The notes: a model not told the origin generated them from the sequence alone. Numbered from the stretch's first letter, positions 1 through 9,875 are shown. The stretch is DNA of 64,000 bases from Methylobacterium thuringiense (GCF_022179645.1 NZ_BPRA01000001.1:393394-457393), one strand, 5' to 3'. A program made the numbers and translations.

Positions 1-1
1 G

Positions 2-1174
2 AAGTTCGTCGGCGTCGAACCCAGCCGCCTGCGCGGTCTCGGCCTGCTCGACCGCGTCCATATCGGCGACCGGCCGGCCCTGCTGAAGGCGATCAGCGAC
101 GTCGCGGTGAGCGGCGAGCCCACGACGGTGCCCTTCCGCCTGCATCTCGACACGCCGAGTGCCGACGGCAGCCGCTCGATCTTCGCGGAAATGCGCGCCC
201 ATCGTATCGAGGCCGGCCAGGGCGGCGCCAACGCGGCTACCGTCGTCGCCGTCACCCGCGACGTCTCCGAGCATCACCGCCACGCCGCCGAGCTCGACAA
301 GGCCCGGGCCGACGCCGAGCGCGCCGACGCCGTGAAGAGCCGTTTCCTCGCTACCGTCAGCCATGAGCTGCGCACGCCGCTCAACGCCATCATCGGTTTC
401 TCCGAAGTACTCGGGGGCGAGGGCGCCTGCACGATCACGGCCGACCGCGGGAAGGAATACGCCGACATCATCGCCTCCTCGGGCCGGCACCTGCTCGGCG
501 TCGTGAACACGCTGCTCGACATGTCGCGCATCCAGAGCGGTCATTTCGAGTTCGAGCCCGAGACGCTCGACGTCAGCGAACTGGTCGGCGGCTGCTGCGA
601 CCTGATGCAGCTGAAGATCGACGATGCCGGCGTCCGGCTGGTGCGTGGAGCGATCCCGCGCGGCAGCGCCATCAACGCCGACGCCCGCGCCTGCCGGCAG
701 GTTCTGATCAACCTGATCTCGAACGCCGTGAAGTTCACGCCCAAGGGCGGGCGGATCCACGTCGGCGTGCGGCGCGGCGCGAGCTATCTGGACCTCGTGG
801 TGAGCGACACCGGCAGCGGCATCGCCGAGGCGGACCTGCCCCGTATCGGCGACCCCTTCTTCCAGGCGAATGGCGGCTACGAGCGGGCGCACGAAGGCAC
901 CGGCCTCGGCCTCTCGGTGGTGCGCGGCCTCGTCGGCCTGCATGGCGGCTCGATCTCGATCGAGAGCGCGCCAGGCCAGGGCACGACGGTCTCGGTGACG
1001 CTGCCGCTCGGTCCACGGCGGGGCGCGACGCCGTCGGAGCCCGCGCCGATCCGGACCACCCTCCGCGGTGCGGCGCCGTCCTCCGGCCCGGCTCCGACCG
1101 TGGTGCGGCTGCCGATCGGCCTGTTCGACGACGATCCACTGTCGGGCGCGATGCCCCTCAGGCGGGCCGGTTGA
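2..1174 (+). CDS. Sensor histidine kinase, C-terminal part (5' end outside window)
   Basis: The reading frame is open to the window edge, so the true start lies upstream; about 390 residues are visible. The first ~35 residues read like the end of a PAS domain (VHIGDRPALLKAI). A coiled linker follows, then a HisKA H-box (SHELRTPLNAIIGF, His near visible residue 120). The HATPase_c domain shows an N-box (NLISNAVKFTPKGG), a G1 box (DTGSGIAEAD) and a G2 box (GTGLGLSVV). Such kinases autophosphorylate on the H-box His and pass phosphate to a response regulator. The ~70-residue Pro/Ala-rich tail is low complexity. The layout resembles PleC/DivJ-type alphaproteobacterial kinases, but the visible part does not identify which one. 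No partner regulator is adjacent. Confidence 0.9.
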   Translation, partial: KFVGVEPSRLRGLGLLDRVHIGDRPALLKAISDVAVSGEPTTVPFRLHLDTPSADGSRSIFAEMRAHRIEAGQGGANAATVVAVTRDVSEHHRHAAELDKARADAERADAVKSRFLATVSHELRTPLNAIIGFSEVLGGEGACTITADRGKEYADIIASSGRHLLGVVNTLLDMSRIQSGHFEFEPETLDVSELVGGCCDLMQLKIDDAGVRLVRGAIPRGSAINADARACRQVLINLISNAVKFTPKGGRIHVGVRRGASYLDLVVSDTGSGIAEADLPRIGDPFFQANGGYERAHEGTGLGLSVVRGLVGLHGGSISIESAPGQGTTVSVTLPLGPRRGATPSEPAPIRTTLRGAAPSSGPAPTVVRLPIGLFDDDPLSGAMPLRRAG

Positions 1175-1235
1175 CCATTCTGCGCCGACGGCGATCCACC
1201 GCCCCGGCTGTCCGAACCATCGAGGGAGCGCTTTG

Positions 1236-1937
1236 ATGCGCGAACCAACCACGCAGCGGGATCAGCGCGAGATCGTCGTCCCCCGCGACATGCGTCCCGG
1301 CAAGTCGGCGGCCAAGGCCGCGCCGCGCCGGGCCTCCCGCGCGGCGGCGACCGGCTCCACGCCCAGTGAGTTCCTGGCGACGGTCGTCGCGCTCGGCCGC
1401 TGGACGGGCCGGGTGTGCACGACCCGTCCGGGCGAGACGCTCGGCTCCCTGGCGGCCCTGGCGGCCGTCGGGTACGTGACGGTGAATGCCTTGGGCTTCC
1501 AGGCGGGCCGCCATCCGGCTCCGATCCTGCCGCAGCCGGTCGCGCAGCACGCCAGGGCCGAGCCGGCTCCCGTGGCGAAGGCGCCCGCGGCGCCTGTTCA
1601 GGTCGCGCAGACGTCCGCCGAGCCTGCATCGAAGGACAAGCCGGAGCCCAAACATGCCGAGAAGGCGCCCGCACGCGACGCCATCGGCGACATCCTGCGT
1701 TCCGCCGGCGACACCACGGCGTCGGTGACGCCGAAGGCCGTCGACAAGGTCGCACAGGCGCAGCGCGCCCTGTCGAAGCTCGGCTACGGCACAATCAAGG
1801 CGGACGGCGTCATGGGGCCGGCCACCAAGGCCGCCATCGAGAAGTTCGAGCGCGACCGCAAGATCCCGGTGACCGGCGAGGCCTCCGGCCGCACGCTCCG
1901 CGAACTCGCCTCCAAGGCCGGCTCGGCCAAGGGCTGA
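1236..1937 (+). CDS. Membrane-anchored peptidoglycan-binding domain protein
   Basis: This ORF encodes 233 residues. The ATG at 1236 is chosen because GAGGGA lies about 9 nt upstream; the frame is open further 5' but only into the end of the kinase gene. A basic cytoplasmic N-terminus is followed by one hydrophobic segment (residues ~69-88), then a Pro/Ala/Lys-rich linker. The C-terminal PG_binding_1-like domain (residues ~170-225) carries the typical LSKLGYG...DGVMGPATKAAIEKF pattern. It is probably an inner-membrane protein whose periplasmic domain binds the cell wall. No enzymatic domain is visible. It lies 60 bp after the kinase gene and may be co-transcribed with it. Confidence 0.8.
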   Translation: MREPTTQRDQREIVVPRDMRPGKSAAKAAPRRASRAAATGSTPSEFLATVVALGRWTGRVCTTRPGETLGSLAALAAVGYVTVNALGFQAGRHPAPILPQPVAQHARAEPAPVAKAPAAPVQVAQTSAEPASKDKPEPKHAEKAPARDAIGDILRSAGDTTASVTPKAVDKVAQAQRALSKLGYGTIKADGVMGPATKAAIEKFERDRKIPVTGEASGRTLRELASKAGSAKG

Positions 1938-1986
1938 GCCCGCCTGGGGGCGTGCAACGCAGCCGGCGACGCGCTATCGCCGTGCC

Positions 1987-2325
1987 ATGCCTCGCCTCCG
2001 CGCCGATTTCTGGGTCTCCGCACATCTGCGCCGTCTCGGCGTCGAGGGCATTCCCGCCGTCCAGCGACGGCGTGGATCGCCCGAAGCCGGGGCGATCTTC
2101 GTCAAGGTCGACCGCTTGGACGGGACCGCCGACCTCTACGGGCCGGCCCCTCAGGCCCTGATCGCGGCGGATGACGGCGAACGGCGCTTCTCCGTGATGC
2201 TGACGGGCGCGGACAGCCCCGACGTCGAAGCCCGCATCGCCAAGGAGGTCCGCTTCGACGAGGACCTCTGGATCATCGAGATCGACGACCGGGACGGCCG
2301 CCACGGGCTCGAACTGATGGCTTGA
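1987..2325 (+). CDS. DUF1491 family protein
   Basis: This 112-residue protein matches the DUF1491 family in length and pattern: an N-terminal RLRADFWVSAHLRR, a central GAIFVKVDRLDG, and a C-terminal EVRFDEDLWIIEIDDRDGRH. The family is a small soluble alphaproteobacterial protein of unknown function. The gene starts 49 bp after the peptidoglycan-binding gene, so co-transcription is possible. Confidence is high that it is a real gene; no function can be given. Confidence 0.85.
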   Translation: MPRLRADFWVSAHLRRLGVEGIPAVQRRRGSPEAGAIFVKVDRLDGTADLYGPAPQALIAADDGERRFSVMLTGADSPDVEARIAKEVRFDEDLWIIEIDDRDGRHGLELMA

Positions 2326-2384
2326 TCTTTCGCTGGACCCGTCGACGTGTCCCGAAAACCGGCGGCCACGTTTCGAGCCGATGC

Positions 2385-3488
2385 TCAGACCGACTGGCGT
2401 AGGCGTCCGGGCAGGATGATGTTGCGCGACGAGATGCGCTCGGCAGCCTGGCGTGGCTTGGCGGCATCCGGGGCGTAGTAGGGCCGGTGCTCCGCGCCCG
2501 AGACCCGTTCCGGCAGCCTCACGTCGAGGATCGCGCCGAGGAGATCGCGGGCGGCCGGGCGCGTCAGCGACCGGAAGAGCTGGACCAGCTCGAACACCCG
2601 GTCGGCCGAACGGGCGACGGTGGGGTTGAGCGTGAGGAAGACGTAGACGGCCTCCGCCTCGCTGAGATCGGCGGCGCGCAGGGCCAGGGTCAGCAGATCG
2701 TAGCGTGAGGACGGGTTCGGGGCCGAGCCGAGGAAGCCGCCGGGCAAGCCGAGGCCTTCGGCGAGCGCCGCCAGGAATCCCTTCACGTCGCCGCCGCGCG
2801 AGAGCCCGGTCAGCACGACGCCGATGTCGCGCGGAGCCTGCGGGTGGGAACGCAGGGCGGCGGTGGCGGCAGCGGCCTCGTGGATCTTCGCGCGCTGCGG
2901 CGGCTCGGCGTGCAGCCAGAGCGGCGCGAGGTCGGCGGCGGCGATATCGTGGCGGCCGAGCAGGGGCGCGGCGAGGTCCGCCTCGCGTCGGGCGCGGACC
3001 ATCAGGCGGTCCAGGGTCGCGCGATCGAGGCGGGCGTGGGGATCACGGGCGCGCTCGAGATCGGCGATCTCGGGATCCGGTGCGTTCAGGCGGTCACGCT
3101 CTTCGCGGGCGGCGATGGCCTTGCCGATGTCGGCACCCGAGGAGAGCGCGGCGGTGATGACGGTCGGACCGATGACGACGGCCGTGTCGATCACGATTTC
3201 GCAGACGGGGCTGCCGCGGGCGGCGAGTGCGGCCAGGACGGATTGCGGCGTCTCGGGGCAGGGCGCGAGCTTCGTCGCGACGGTCAGGGCCGTCTCGTCG
3301 TCGACGATCGGGATCAGCCCGCCCGCGAGGGAGGCGAAGGAGGACAGCACCGCCCGGTCGCGGATCGGTGCGGCCAGAAACAGGTCGGTCTGCACGCGCA
3401 GGATGACCGGCTTCAGATCGAGTCCCGGATCGCGCGAGAGTTCGATGAGGCCGGTCACGTCCGGCGCGTCGATGACGGATGAGGTCAT
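2385..3488 (-). CDS. DUF2336 domain-containing protein
   Basis: The gene encodes 367 residues and is rich in Ala, Leu and Arg with a helical-repeat look throughout. Its pattern agrees with DUF2336, a common alphaproteobacterial family of unknown role with HEAT-like helices; some members sit near signalling genes. There is no signal peptide or membrane segment. It is transcribed convergently to the DUF1491 gene. The ~100-bp gap to the next minus-strand gene (3489-3584) is AT-richer than its surroundings and probably holds the promoter. Confidence 0.8.
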   Translation of the reverse strand: MTSSVIDAPDVTGLIELSRDPGLDLKPVILRVQTDLFLAAPIRDRAVLSSFASLAGGLIPIVDDETALTVATKLAPCPETPQSVLAALAARGSPVCEIVIDTAVVIGPTVITAALSSGADIGKAIAAREERDRLNAPDPEIADLERARDPHARLDRATLDRLMVRARREADLAAPLLGRHDIAAADLAPLWLHAEPPQRAKIHEAAAATAALRSHPQAPRDIGVVLTGLSRGGDVKGFLAALAEGLGLPGGFLGSAPNPSSRYDLLTLALRAADLSEAEAVYVFLTLNPTVARSADRVFELVQLFRSLTRPAARDLLGAILDVRLPERVSGAEHRPYYAPDAAKPRQAAERISSRNIILPGRLRQSV

Positions 3489-3584
3489 GGGCTTTCGATT
3501 ACGCAGAACTCGCTAAGCTCACGTTAGGCGAGTTTACGTGAATCGAGCTTTAAGCCCGCCGAATCGAGACTGTCCCGGCAGCAC

Positions 3585-5117
3585 TCACGACAGGCCGCGC
3601 AGCGGCGGAGCCTCCCCGCTGCCTGCCGGCTCACCCTGCTTGAAGACGGGCAGCACCGGCGGCGTGCCGCGGTCGGTCAGATAGGCGCTCCCCGAGACCG
3701 GATCGGCCTTCGGCTTCGGCGTCCAGCTGGCGCTCGCGATGCCGCCCGAGGCCGAAGGGAGTGCCTTGGTGTCGTGGGAGGCGTAGCCCGGCGACGGCTG
3801 GTGCTCCTCGTCGCCGTCCTCCGGACCGGCCAGCAATTCAGGCGGGGTCTTCCAGACGAAGGCGTCGACGCGGCCCGAGACCGGCGAGACCGGCGCCCAG
3901 CGCTCGGAGGTCATGCCGTCGGCGATCCAGGCCGGATCGCGCGGGGCGCGGGCGGCACGCGACAGCCACTCGCGGGCACGGCCCGTGTCGGCGCCGTGCT
4001 CCGCCTGCTCGATCCGCGCCATCATCATGCAGGTGCGCACCGTCGGGCAGTCGGCGACGAGGGGAGCCAAAGCTTCGCGCGCCTTGGCGAATTCCCGCGC
4101 CTCGCTCGCCGCCTGGGCGACGGCGAGGCGGCCCTCGGGATGCCAGGTCGAGAGCCGCGCCAGGGTCTCGGCGCGGGCGAGGCGGTCCTGCGTCGAGTCG
4201 CCGGGGCGCAGGCCGAGATAGACCTTGGAGAGATCGGGATGCGGCTCGGCCTTCCAGGCGGTCTGCACCACCTTGGCCGCCTTGCGCAGATCGCCCTTCC
4301 GGGCGAGCAGCCGCCCGGCGATGCAGGCCGCCGGCACCAGTTCCGGCGCGAGGCTCACCGCCTTCTGCGCCTGGGCCAAAGCCGTATCCGGCTCGCCGGC
4401 CTCGTGGATCTGCGCGGAGGCGGTGAGCAGGACCGCGCGCTGGCGGCGGGCGGATTGCTTGTCCAGCAGGCCGAGGGAGGCGCGGCGCTCCACCGTCTCG
4501 GTGGCGGCCGACCAGTCGCCGTCGGCGCATTGCGCCTCGAGCACGGCCTCGTTCGCCCAGGTCACGCTCGGGGCGAGACGCGCCGCTTCCGTCGCGTAGG
4601 CGCGGGCCGCCGGCTCGTCCTCCCGGCGGCGGGCCTCGACATAGAGGCCGCGCAGGCCGAGCACCCGCGTCTCGGGATCGTCGGCCATGCTCCGGAACGC
4701 CGTCTCGGCCGCATCGCGATCACCGGAGATCTGGGCCGCCTGCGCCTTGAGCAGGAGCGTCAGCGGCTGCGCGCCGAGCAGGCGTTCGGCATCGCCCGCG
4801 TGGCGCTTGGCGGCGAGCGGATCACCGGAGCCCACCGCGATCATGCCGCGCGAGAGCGCCGACATGCCCTTGGCGCGGCGGCGTTCGCGCGTCGAGCGGC
4901 TGAGGAAGGACGGCAGGCCGATCACCCCGCGCACCACCGCCAGGATCAGACCGATGACCAGGGCCGCCACGACAACGACGACGAGGGCGACCGCGAGGCT
5001 GACGCCGATCTGATAGCCGCTCCAGACGATCGTGACCGTGCCGGGATGGTCGGCAACCCAGACGGCGCCGTAGGCGGCGAGCGCCAGGAGGGCGAGGAAG
5101 ACGAGAGCGCGCCACAT
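3585..5117 (-). CDS. HemY-like TPR membrane protein of the heme cluster
   Basis: The protein has 510 residues. Two N-terminal membrane helices (residues ~3-25 and ~38-62) flank a short loop with the HemY_N-type pattern (DHPGTVTIVWSGYQIG). The rest is a cytoplasmic TPR-like array (residues ~90-400) and a Pro/Gly-rich tail. This is the Proteobacterial 'HemY' of the hemCDXY operon, not protoporphyrinogen oxidase; its exact function is unsettled. It lies downstream of the mitofilin-like gene and HemD on the same strand, the usual alphaproteobacterial order. The 168-bp gap upstream allows either its own promoter or read-through. Confidence 0.85.
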   Translation of the reverse strand: MWRALVFLALLALAAYGAVWVADHPGTVTIVWSGYQIGVSLAVALVVVVVAALVIGLILAVVRGVIGLPSFLSRSTRERRRAKGMSALSRGMIAVGSGDPLAAKRHAGDAERLLGAQPLTLLLKAQAAQISGDRDAAETAFRSMADDPETRVLGLRGLYVEARRREDEPAARAYATEAARLAPSVTWANEAVLEAQCADGDWSAATETVERRASLGLLDKQSARRQRAVLLTASAQIHEAGEPDTALAQAQKAVSLAPELVPAACIAGRLLARKGDLRKAAKVVQTAWKAEPHPDLSKVYLGLRPGDSTQDRLARAETLARLSTWHPEGRLAVAQAASEAREFAKAREALAPLVADCPTVRTCMMMARIEQAEHGADTGRAREWLSRAARAPRDPAWIADGMTSERWAPVSPVSGRVDAFVWKTPPELLAGPEDGDEEHQPSPGYASHDTKALPSASGGIASASWTPKPKADPVSGSAYLTDRGTPPVLPVFKQGEPAGSGEAPPLRGLS

Positions 5118-5285
5118 TCGGTCAAGAACTCCTGGGCGTCCGGGAGCCGGATCCCGCGGGATCGTCGGCGCCGAGGCTTTGAATGGGATGATGGGCAGGG
5201 AGCGGGGCGGCTTTTGCCCCCTCGGCCCCTGCCGTGATGCACCGCCCCGCGATCGGAGCGCTGCTGCGAACTGGCAAGATCACGC

Positions 5286-7547
5286 TCAACGAGCGGCCGC
5301 CGGCGCCGACAGCGCCTTGAACGCGTCGGCCTGAAGCGACCGCGCCGCTGCTTGGGCGTCCGCAGCGGATTTCAGCCGGGCGCCGAAATCCTTGGCCTGA
5401 GCCCGGACGTCGTCGGGCAACGCCTCGAAGGCCTTGGCGGCATCACCGAGACGGCCGGCATCCAGCGCATCCTGAACCCGGGCCTCGGGTTCGTCGTCGG
5501 CTGCCGGCGCTGCCCCCGTTCCGCCGGCCGAGCCGCCGCCCGGGGCCACGCGCTTCACCTGCACCACCGATTCCGCCATGCTCATCAGGCGGTCGCCGAT
5601 GCTGCCGCTGGAGGCGAGCGAGGCTGCGCGGGCCGAGCGGCGGGCCGCCGCGATCTTCTCGGCGATCGGCTTGAACGCCTCGGCGAGCGCCGCGGCGGTC
5701 GGGGCGCCCGTGTCGGCGAAGGCCGAGAGCGGTGCGAGGCCCGCCCCGTCCCCGGCATCGCTGCCGCGCAGGCTGCCGAGGGCGTCCGCATAGGGCGCGC
5801 CGGTCGCGAGGGCGTCGGAGATGCGGTTCGCCGCGACGACGCGGAGCGTCGCCTGCACCGTCGCCGCCTTGGCGCTGCCGTCGACCGTCTTGTCGAGGGT
5901 GGCGATGCGGTCGGCCTGCTCCTGCAGACGGCGGTCGACCGCCTTGGCGGCCTCGTCGGCCTGAGCCTTGTTGGCCTCTGCCGTCTGTCGGCTGGCCTGC
6001 GTCACCTGCTGCACCGCCTCCGTCGCGGCCGCGACCCGGCCGTCGAGGGATTGCTGCAACTGGTCGAGGCGCTGGCCGAGCGCCTTGTCGGCGGCCTCGT
6101 TCGCCTTGGCGCGGGTTTCGACATCGCCCTGCAGGGCCGCGAGCTTCGGCGCAATATCTTCCTCCGGCACGGACGGCGCGCCCTGCGCCTGACCCTTGGT
6201 CTCCAGCGCCTTCAGACGCTCGTCGAGATCGGCGAGCCGGACCGTCGCGTCACCGTTCTGCGTTGCGCCGAGCCTGGCCTCCGAGCCCTGCTCGCGGGCC
6301 GGCTCCTCCTGGAGGGCGGAGACACGCTGGTCGAGGGCGTCGAGCCGGGCGACGAGGTCGGCCGGCGCGGCCGGAGCCGGCGTCGATCCGTCGGCCGCCG
6401 GAACAGCGGGGGCTCCGCCCGCCTTCTGGAGCGCTTGATCCGCCTTCTCGCCCGCGGACGAAGCCGCGGCCTGGGCCTTGGTCAAGGCCTCGGGCAGGGG
6501 CTTCAGCGCCGTCTCGTTGGCGGCGACACGCCGGTCGAGGGCCGCCACGGCATCGGCCGGTGCGAGCGCGGCGATGCGCTTGTCGAGGGCGTCGAAACGA
6601 GCCGCATCGCCCTTCGGCGTGAGCATGCCCGTCTGGGCGAGCAGGAACAGCAGGACGGCACCGCTCACGCCGCCCAGCAATCCGGATGCGGCGAGGGCGC
6701 CGAGGCCCGCGCCGGACTTGGCGGCCGCGACCGAGGGAGCGGACGACGCGGCCGGCTTGGCAGCGCTATCCTTGCCTCCGGTCTTGGCGCCGGCCGGATC
6801 GGCGCCGCGATTGGCCTTGAGGTCGAGGATCGGACCATCGGTCAGCGCATCCTCGGGTTTCACCCGCGTGGCACCGGCCGGGGGCACCGTGCCGGCACCG
6901 GAGGCGGGCTTGCTGCCGTCCTTCGTTGTATCCTTCGATGCGTCCTTGGCCGCGTCGGGGCCGATGGCGCTGCTGCCGGTCGCCCCGGCTTTGGCGGGCG
7001 CCTCGGGCTTGGCAGATCCGGAGGCGGGCGACGGCGCGACGGGCGGAACCGCGCTGCTGCCGGTCGCGCCCGATTTCGCCGGCTGCGTGGGGGAGGCGGC
7101 GGAACCGGACGTCGCGCCACTCTGGCCACGGCTGGTAGACCAGACCGTGTTGGGGCCGGAACTGACCGGCTTCGCCGACGCATCCATGACGCCGGCCGCA
7201 CCGGCACCGCTGGATCCTGGCTTGACGGGTTCCGTGCTCGCCACGGTGGGTTTGGCCGGTTCCGTGACGCCCGGCTTGGGCGCAGCCGATGTTGCGGCAG
7301 GCGGTGTCGCGTCTCCCGGCTTCGCGCCGGCACCGCTCGACGCAGTGCCGGTCGCCGCAGCGGGCTTGGCAGGCTCGACCACCTTCGGAGTTTCGGCAGG
7401 CTTGGGAGTCGCGCTCGACGGCATGGCGCTGCTGCCGGTCGAGCCGGGCTTGGCAGGTGCGCCGCCCGGCGTGGCCGAAGCCGGCTTGCCGGAGGTGTCG
7501 CCCGGTCGGTCGGTGGGCTTGCCGCGCTCGTCTGCCGATGAAGTCAC
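5286..7547 (-). CDS. Mitofilin (Mic60/COG4223)-like membrane protein
   Basis: The protein has 753 residues and starts with GTG, because no other start lies upstream in frame. The N-terminal ~265 residues are low-complexity Pro/Ala/Ser/Lys sequence in which the phrase TGSSA recurs at least three times. One membrane helix follows (residues ~283-306), then a long coiled coil (residues ~320-560) and a helical C-terminal domain typical of COG4223/mitofilin. Alphaproteobacterial homologues are related to mitochondrial Mic60, which shapes cristae; family work implicates them in intracytoplasmic membrane curvature. It sits between hemD and the HemY-like gene, as expected. The disordered N-terminus may vary between strains. 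Confidence 0.85.
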   Translation of the reverse strand: MTSSADERGKPTDRPGDTSGKPASATPGGAPAKPGSTGSSAMPSSATPKPAETPKVVEPAKPAAATGTASSGAGAKPGDATPPAATSAAPKPGVTEPAKPTVASTEPVKPGSSGAGAAGVMDASAKPVSSGPNTVWSTSRGQSGATSGSAASPTQPAKSGATGSSAVPPVAPSPASGSAKPEAPAKAGATGSSAIGPDAAKDASKDTTKDGSKPASGAGTVPPAGATRVKPEDALTDGPILDLKANRGADPAGAKTGGKDSAAKPAASSAPSVAAAKSGAGLGALAASGLLGGVSGAVLLFLLAQTGMLTPKGDAARFDALDKRIAALAPADAVAALDRRVAANETALKPLPEALTKAQAAASSAGEKADQALQKAGGAPAVPAADGSTPAPAAPADLVARLDALDQRVSALQEEPAREQGSEARLGATQNGDATVRLADLDERLKALETKGQAQGAPSVPEEDIAPKLAALQGDVETRAKANEAADKALGQRLDQLQQSLDGRVAAATEAVQQVTQASRQTAEANKAQADEAAKAVDRRLQEQADRIATLDKTVDGSAKAATVQATLRVVAANRISDALATGAPYADALGSLRGSDAGDGAGLAPLSAFADTGAPTAAALAEAFKPIAEKIAAARRSARAASLASSGSIGDRLMSMAESVVQVKRVAPGGGSAGGTGAAPAADDEPEARVQDALDAGRLGDAAKAFEALPDDVRAQAKDFGARLKSAADAQAAARSLQADAFKALSAPAAAR

Positions 7548-7670
7548 GGGCGTATCATCCCTCTTCTCGGGCCTGCCGTCGGACGCGGCATCGTGAGATG
7601 CCCGGCCCGCGAAGACCCCGTTTTCTGTTGTCGGCCTAGCACCGACAGCCCATGCGGACGAGGGCTGCCC

Positions 7671-8375
7671 TCAGGCCGAATGCGGAAGACCGGCCAGGAG
7701 CGCATCCTCGCTCGGCCGCGCCGCAACGAAATGGGCCACGAGTCCGGCCTCGACCAGGGGTACGGCCACGTCTGCCGACAGGCAGTAATGCTCGACTCCG
7801 CGAAACGCTCCGTCGAGTCCGGCGGTTTGTGTGAGTCGGAGCGCCGTCGCGGTGCTGCGCCGCGAATAATGCAGCACCGCCGCGAGGCTTCCGTCGCCCA
7901 AGGCCTCGGTGACGGGGGCGGGCAGGGCGTCGACGGCCCGCGCCGCGTAGGCCTCCCACACCGTCACGCGGTAGCCGGCGGCATCGAGGCTCGCTCCCGG
8001 CTCCGCCTTGCGGTCCTCGCCCGCGACATGGAGCAGGCAGGCGCCCGGCCGCAGGCTGGCCGCGACGCGCCGCGCCAGGGTGGCCGCGTCGCCCTCTGCC
8101 GCGACTACGCGAGCGAGCCCGGCCGCCCGCGCGGCCTCGGCCGTCCGCCTGCCGACGGCAAACACGGGAACGTCGGAGGCAAGCCCGGCCGCTGCGAGCA
8201 ATCCCGCGCCTTGGGCGCTGGTGAGAAGAACGCCGTCGAACGCGCCCCGGGGCCGCGGCCCTTCGCTCGGCACCACGAAGAGCACGGGGGCGAGGAGCGG
8301 TTCGTGGCCGAGTGCGCGCAGCCTCTCCGCCGTACGCGCGGCTCCCGGCTCGGGCCGGGCCACCCAGATTCGCAT
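7671..8375 (-). CDS. hemD: Uroporphyrinogen-III synthase
   Basis: A protein of 234 residues results from the ATG at 8375, which has a strong Shine-Dalgarno (GAGGGG) just upstream. The frame is open further 5' but that extension looks non-coding. The N-terminus [19 protein letters not shown] and the later [13 protein letters not shown] and [12 protein letters not shown] match the HemD fold. The enzyme cyclises hydroxymethylbilane with D-ring inversion in the cytoplasm to give uroporphyrinogen III for heme, cobalamin and bacteriochlorophyll. It is divergent from tsaD across 157 bp, and the mitofilin and HemY-like genes follow it. Confidence 0.9.
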   Translation of the reverse strand: MRIWVARPEPGAARTAERLRALGHEPLLAPVLFVVPSEGPRPRGAFDGVLLTSAQGAGLLAAAGLASDVPVFAVGRRTAEAARAAGLARVVAAEGDAATLARRVAASLRPGACLLHVAGEDRKAEPGASLDAAGYRVTVWEAYAARAVDALPAPVTEALGDGSLAAVLHYSRRSTATALRLTQTAGLDGAFRGVEHYCLSADVAVPLVEAGLVAHFVAARPSEDALLAGLPHSA

Positions 8376-8446
8376 GGCCCCCCTCGACAAAGCCGGGCTC
8401 GCTGTTCCCTCGGATCGTTCTGCCGTAAACCCTTGGACCATCCTTT

Positions 8447-8479
8447 GCCATGTAGACTTGCATTGGCCAGGTAGACTTG
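8447..8479. repeat. Tandem GCCA-GTAGACTTG repeat in the hemD-tsaD intergenic region
   Basis: Two near-identical 14-mers, GCCATGTAGACTTG (8447-8460) and GCCAGGTAGACTTG (8466-8479), lie 19 bp apart in the 157-bp divergent region between hemD and tsaD. They could be a paired regulator site. Two copies alone do not prove it. Confidence 0.35.
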
Positions 8480-8532
8480 GCTCATCCTCGGCGAAACCGG
8501 CTCATCGGTCGCCGCCCAGCGCGCGGAATGCG

Positions 8533-9582
8533 ATGAAGATCCTCGGCATCGAAACCACCTGCGACGAGACCGCCGCCGCGGTCGTGACCACTGCCGACGG
8601 CGACGCTCAGAGCGGCCGGATCCTCTCCAACGAGATCCTGAGCCAGATCGCCGAGCACGCGGCCTATGGCGGCGTGGTGCCGGAGATTGCGGCCCGCGCC
8701 CATGTCGAGGTGCTCGACCGCCTGATCGTTCGCGCCCTGGACAAGGCCGGCACGACGCTGGCCGAGGTCGACGGCATCGCGGTGGCGGCCGGCCCCGGCC
8801 TGATCGGCGGCGTGCTGGTCGGGCTGGTGACGGCAAAGGCCCTCGCGCTCGTGGCGCGCAAGCCGCTCCTCGCCGTGAACCACCTCGAGGCGCACGCGCT
8901 GACGCCGCGCCTGACCGACGGGCTCGCCTTCCCCTACCTGCTGCTGCTCGTCTCCGGCGGCCACACCCAGCTCGTCGCGGTGAAGGGCGTGGGCGATTAC
9001 GTCCGTCTCGGCACCACCATCGACGACGCCATCGGCGAGGCCTTCGACAAGGTCGCGAAGCTTTTGGGTCTCGGCTATCCGGGCGGTCCCGAGGTCGAGC
9101 GCATGGCCGAGACCGGCAATCCCGAGCGCTTCGCCCTGCCGCGGCCGATGCTCGGCCGGCGCGAGGCCGACTTCTCCCTGTCCGGCCTCAAGACGGCGGT
9201 TCGGATCGAGGCCGAAAAAATCGCGCCGCTCGCCCGCACCGACGTCGCCGACCTCTGCGCGAGCTTTCAGGCGGCGGTCGTCGACGTGGTCGCCGACCGC
9301 GTGCGGGTGGCCTTGCGCGGCTTCGACGCCGTCGCCGGCCGCCCGACCGCCCTCGTCGCGGCCGGCGGCGTCGCGGCCAACGGCGCGATGCGCCGGGCCC
9401 TCGCCGCGCAAGCGGGGCAGGTGGGCCTGAGCTTCGTCGCACCGCCCGTCGCGCTCTGCGGCGACAACGGCGCGATGATCGCCTGGGCCGGCCTGGAGCG
9501 CCTCCGCGCCGGCCTCGTCGACGACCTCACCGCGCCCGCCCGCGCCCGCTGGCCTTTCGCGCTACCGCCGGTGGCGGCGTAA
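8533..9582 (+). CDS. tsaD: tRNA N6-adenosine threonylcarbamoyltransferase TsaD
   Basis: The protein has 349 residues, the normal length for bacterial TsaD. The ATG at 8533 begins the conserved [18 protein letters not shown]; the upstream in-frame extension overlaps hemD and is rejected. The metal-binding NHLEAH motif (His ~117 and ~121) is present, as are [11 protein letters not shown], the [18 protein letters not shown] segment and [13 protein letters not shown]. TsaD transfers the threonylcarbamoyl group to A37 of ANN-decoding tRNAs, working with TsaB, TsaE and TsaC, which are not in this window. A stable hairpin follows the stop codon. Confidence 0.95.
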   Translation: MKILGIETTCDETAAAVVTTADGDAQSGRILSNEILSQIAEHAAYGGVVPEIAARAHVEVLDRLIVRALDKAGTTLAEVDGIAVAAGPGLIGGVLVGLVTAKALALVARKPLLAVNHLEAHALTPRLTDGLAFPYLLLLVSGGHTQLVAVKGVGDYVRLGTTIDDAIGEAFDKVAKLLGLGYPGGPEVERMAETGNPERFALPRPMLGRREADFSLSGLKTAVRIEAEKIAPLARTDVADLCASFQAAVVDVVADRVRVALRGFDAVAGRPTALVAAGGVAANGAMRRALAAQAGQVGLSFVAPPVALCGDNGAMIAWAGLERLRAGLVDDLTAPARARWPFALPPVAA

Positions 9583-9597
9583 TCGCATAGATTTCCG

Positions 9598-9647
9598 CCC
9601 CTTTCCCGGACACCTGCAGGGCAGCAGAAGGTGATCCGGGAAAGGGG
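9598..9647 (+). terminator. Hairpin after tsaD
   Basis: CCCCTTTCCCGGA (9598-9610) pairs with TCCGGGAAAGGGG (9635-9647). The stem extends inward by CACCT/AGGTG across one unpaired base. The position 15 bp after the tsaD stop suggests a transcription terminator. No clear U-tract follows, so it may only stabilise the 3' end. Confidence 0.6.
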
Positions 9648-9659
9648 CTGAGGCTCATG

Positions 9660-9875
9660 CGCCAGATCGATCGCTATTGAGATCAAGGCACTCTCGAAGA
9701 TTTCCCCTAAATCACTTCGGATTTTTCGAAATCTAAAAACATTTTATACACTGTCTAGATTGATTAAGTCGGAGCGCCCGATGAAATAAGGCCAAAACGT
9801 GGCCTCAGACCGAGCGGTTGACCTTGCGAAATCGCCGACTAGTTTCCGGCGATCATCCATAGTCTCCGGAACGCA
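9660..9875 (+). promoter_or_regulatory. AT-rich region upstream of the MscS-like gene
   Basis: Positions ~9675-9790 are markedly AT-rich against a ~70% GC background (for example CTAAAAACATTTTATACACT). They lie directly before the mechanosensitive channel gene, so this is the likely promoter region. No single -35/-10 pair can be fixed by eye. Confidence 0.35.

Noticed and set aside
5352-7541. A 729-codon plus-strand frame opposite the mitofilin-like gene
   Set aside because: Arg/Gly/Leu-rich shadow with no family features; the minus-strand frame fits COG4223 and its neighbours.
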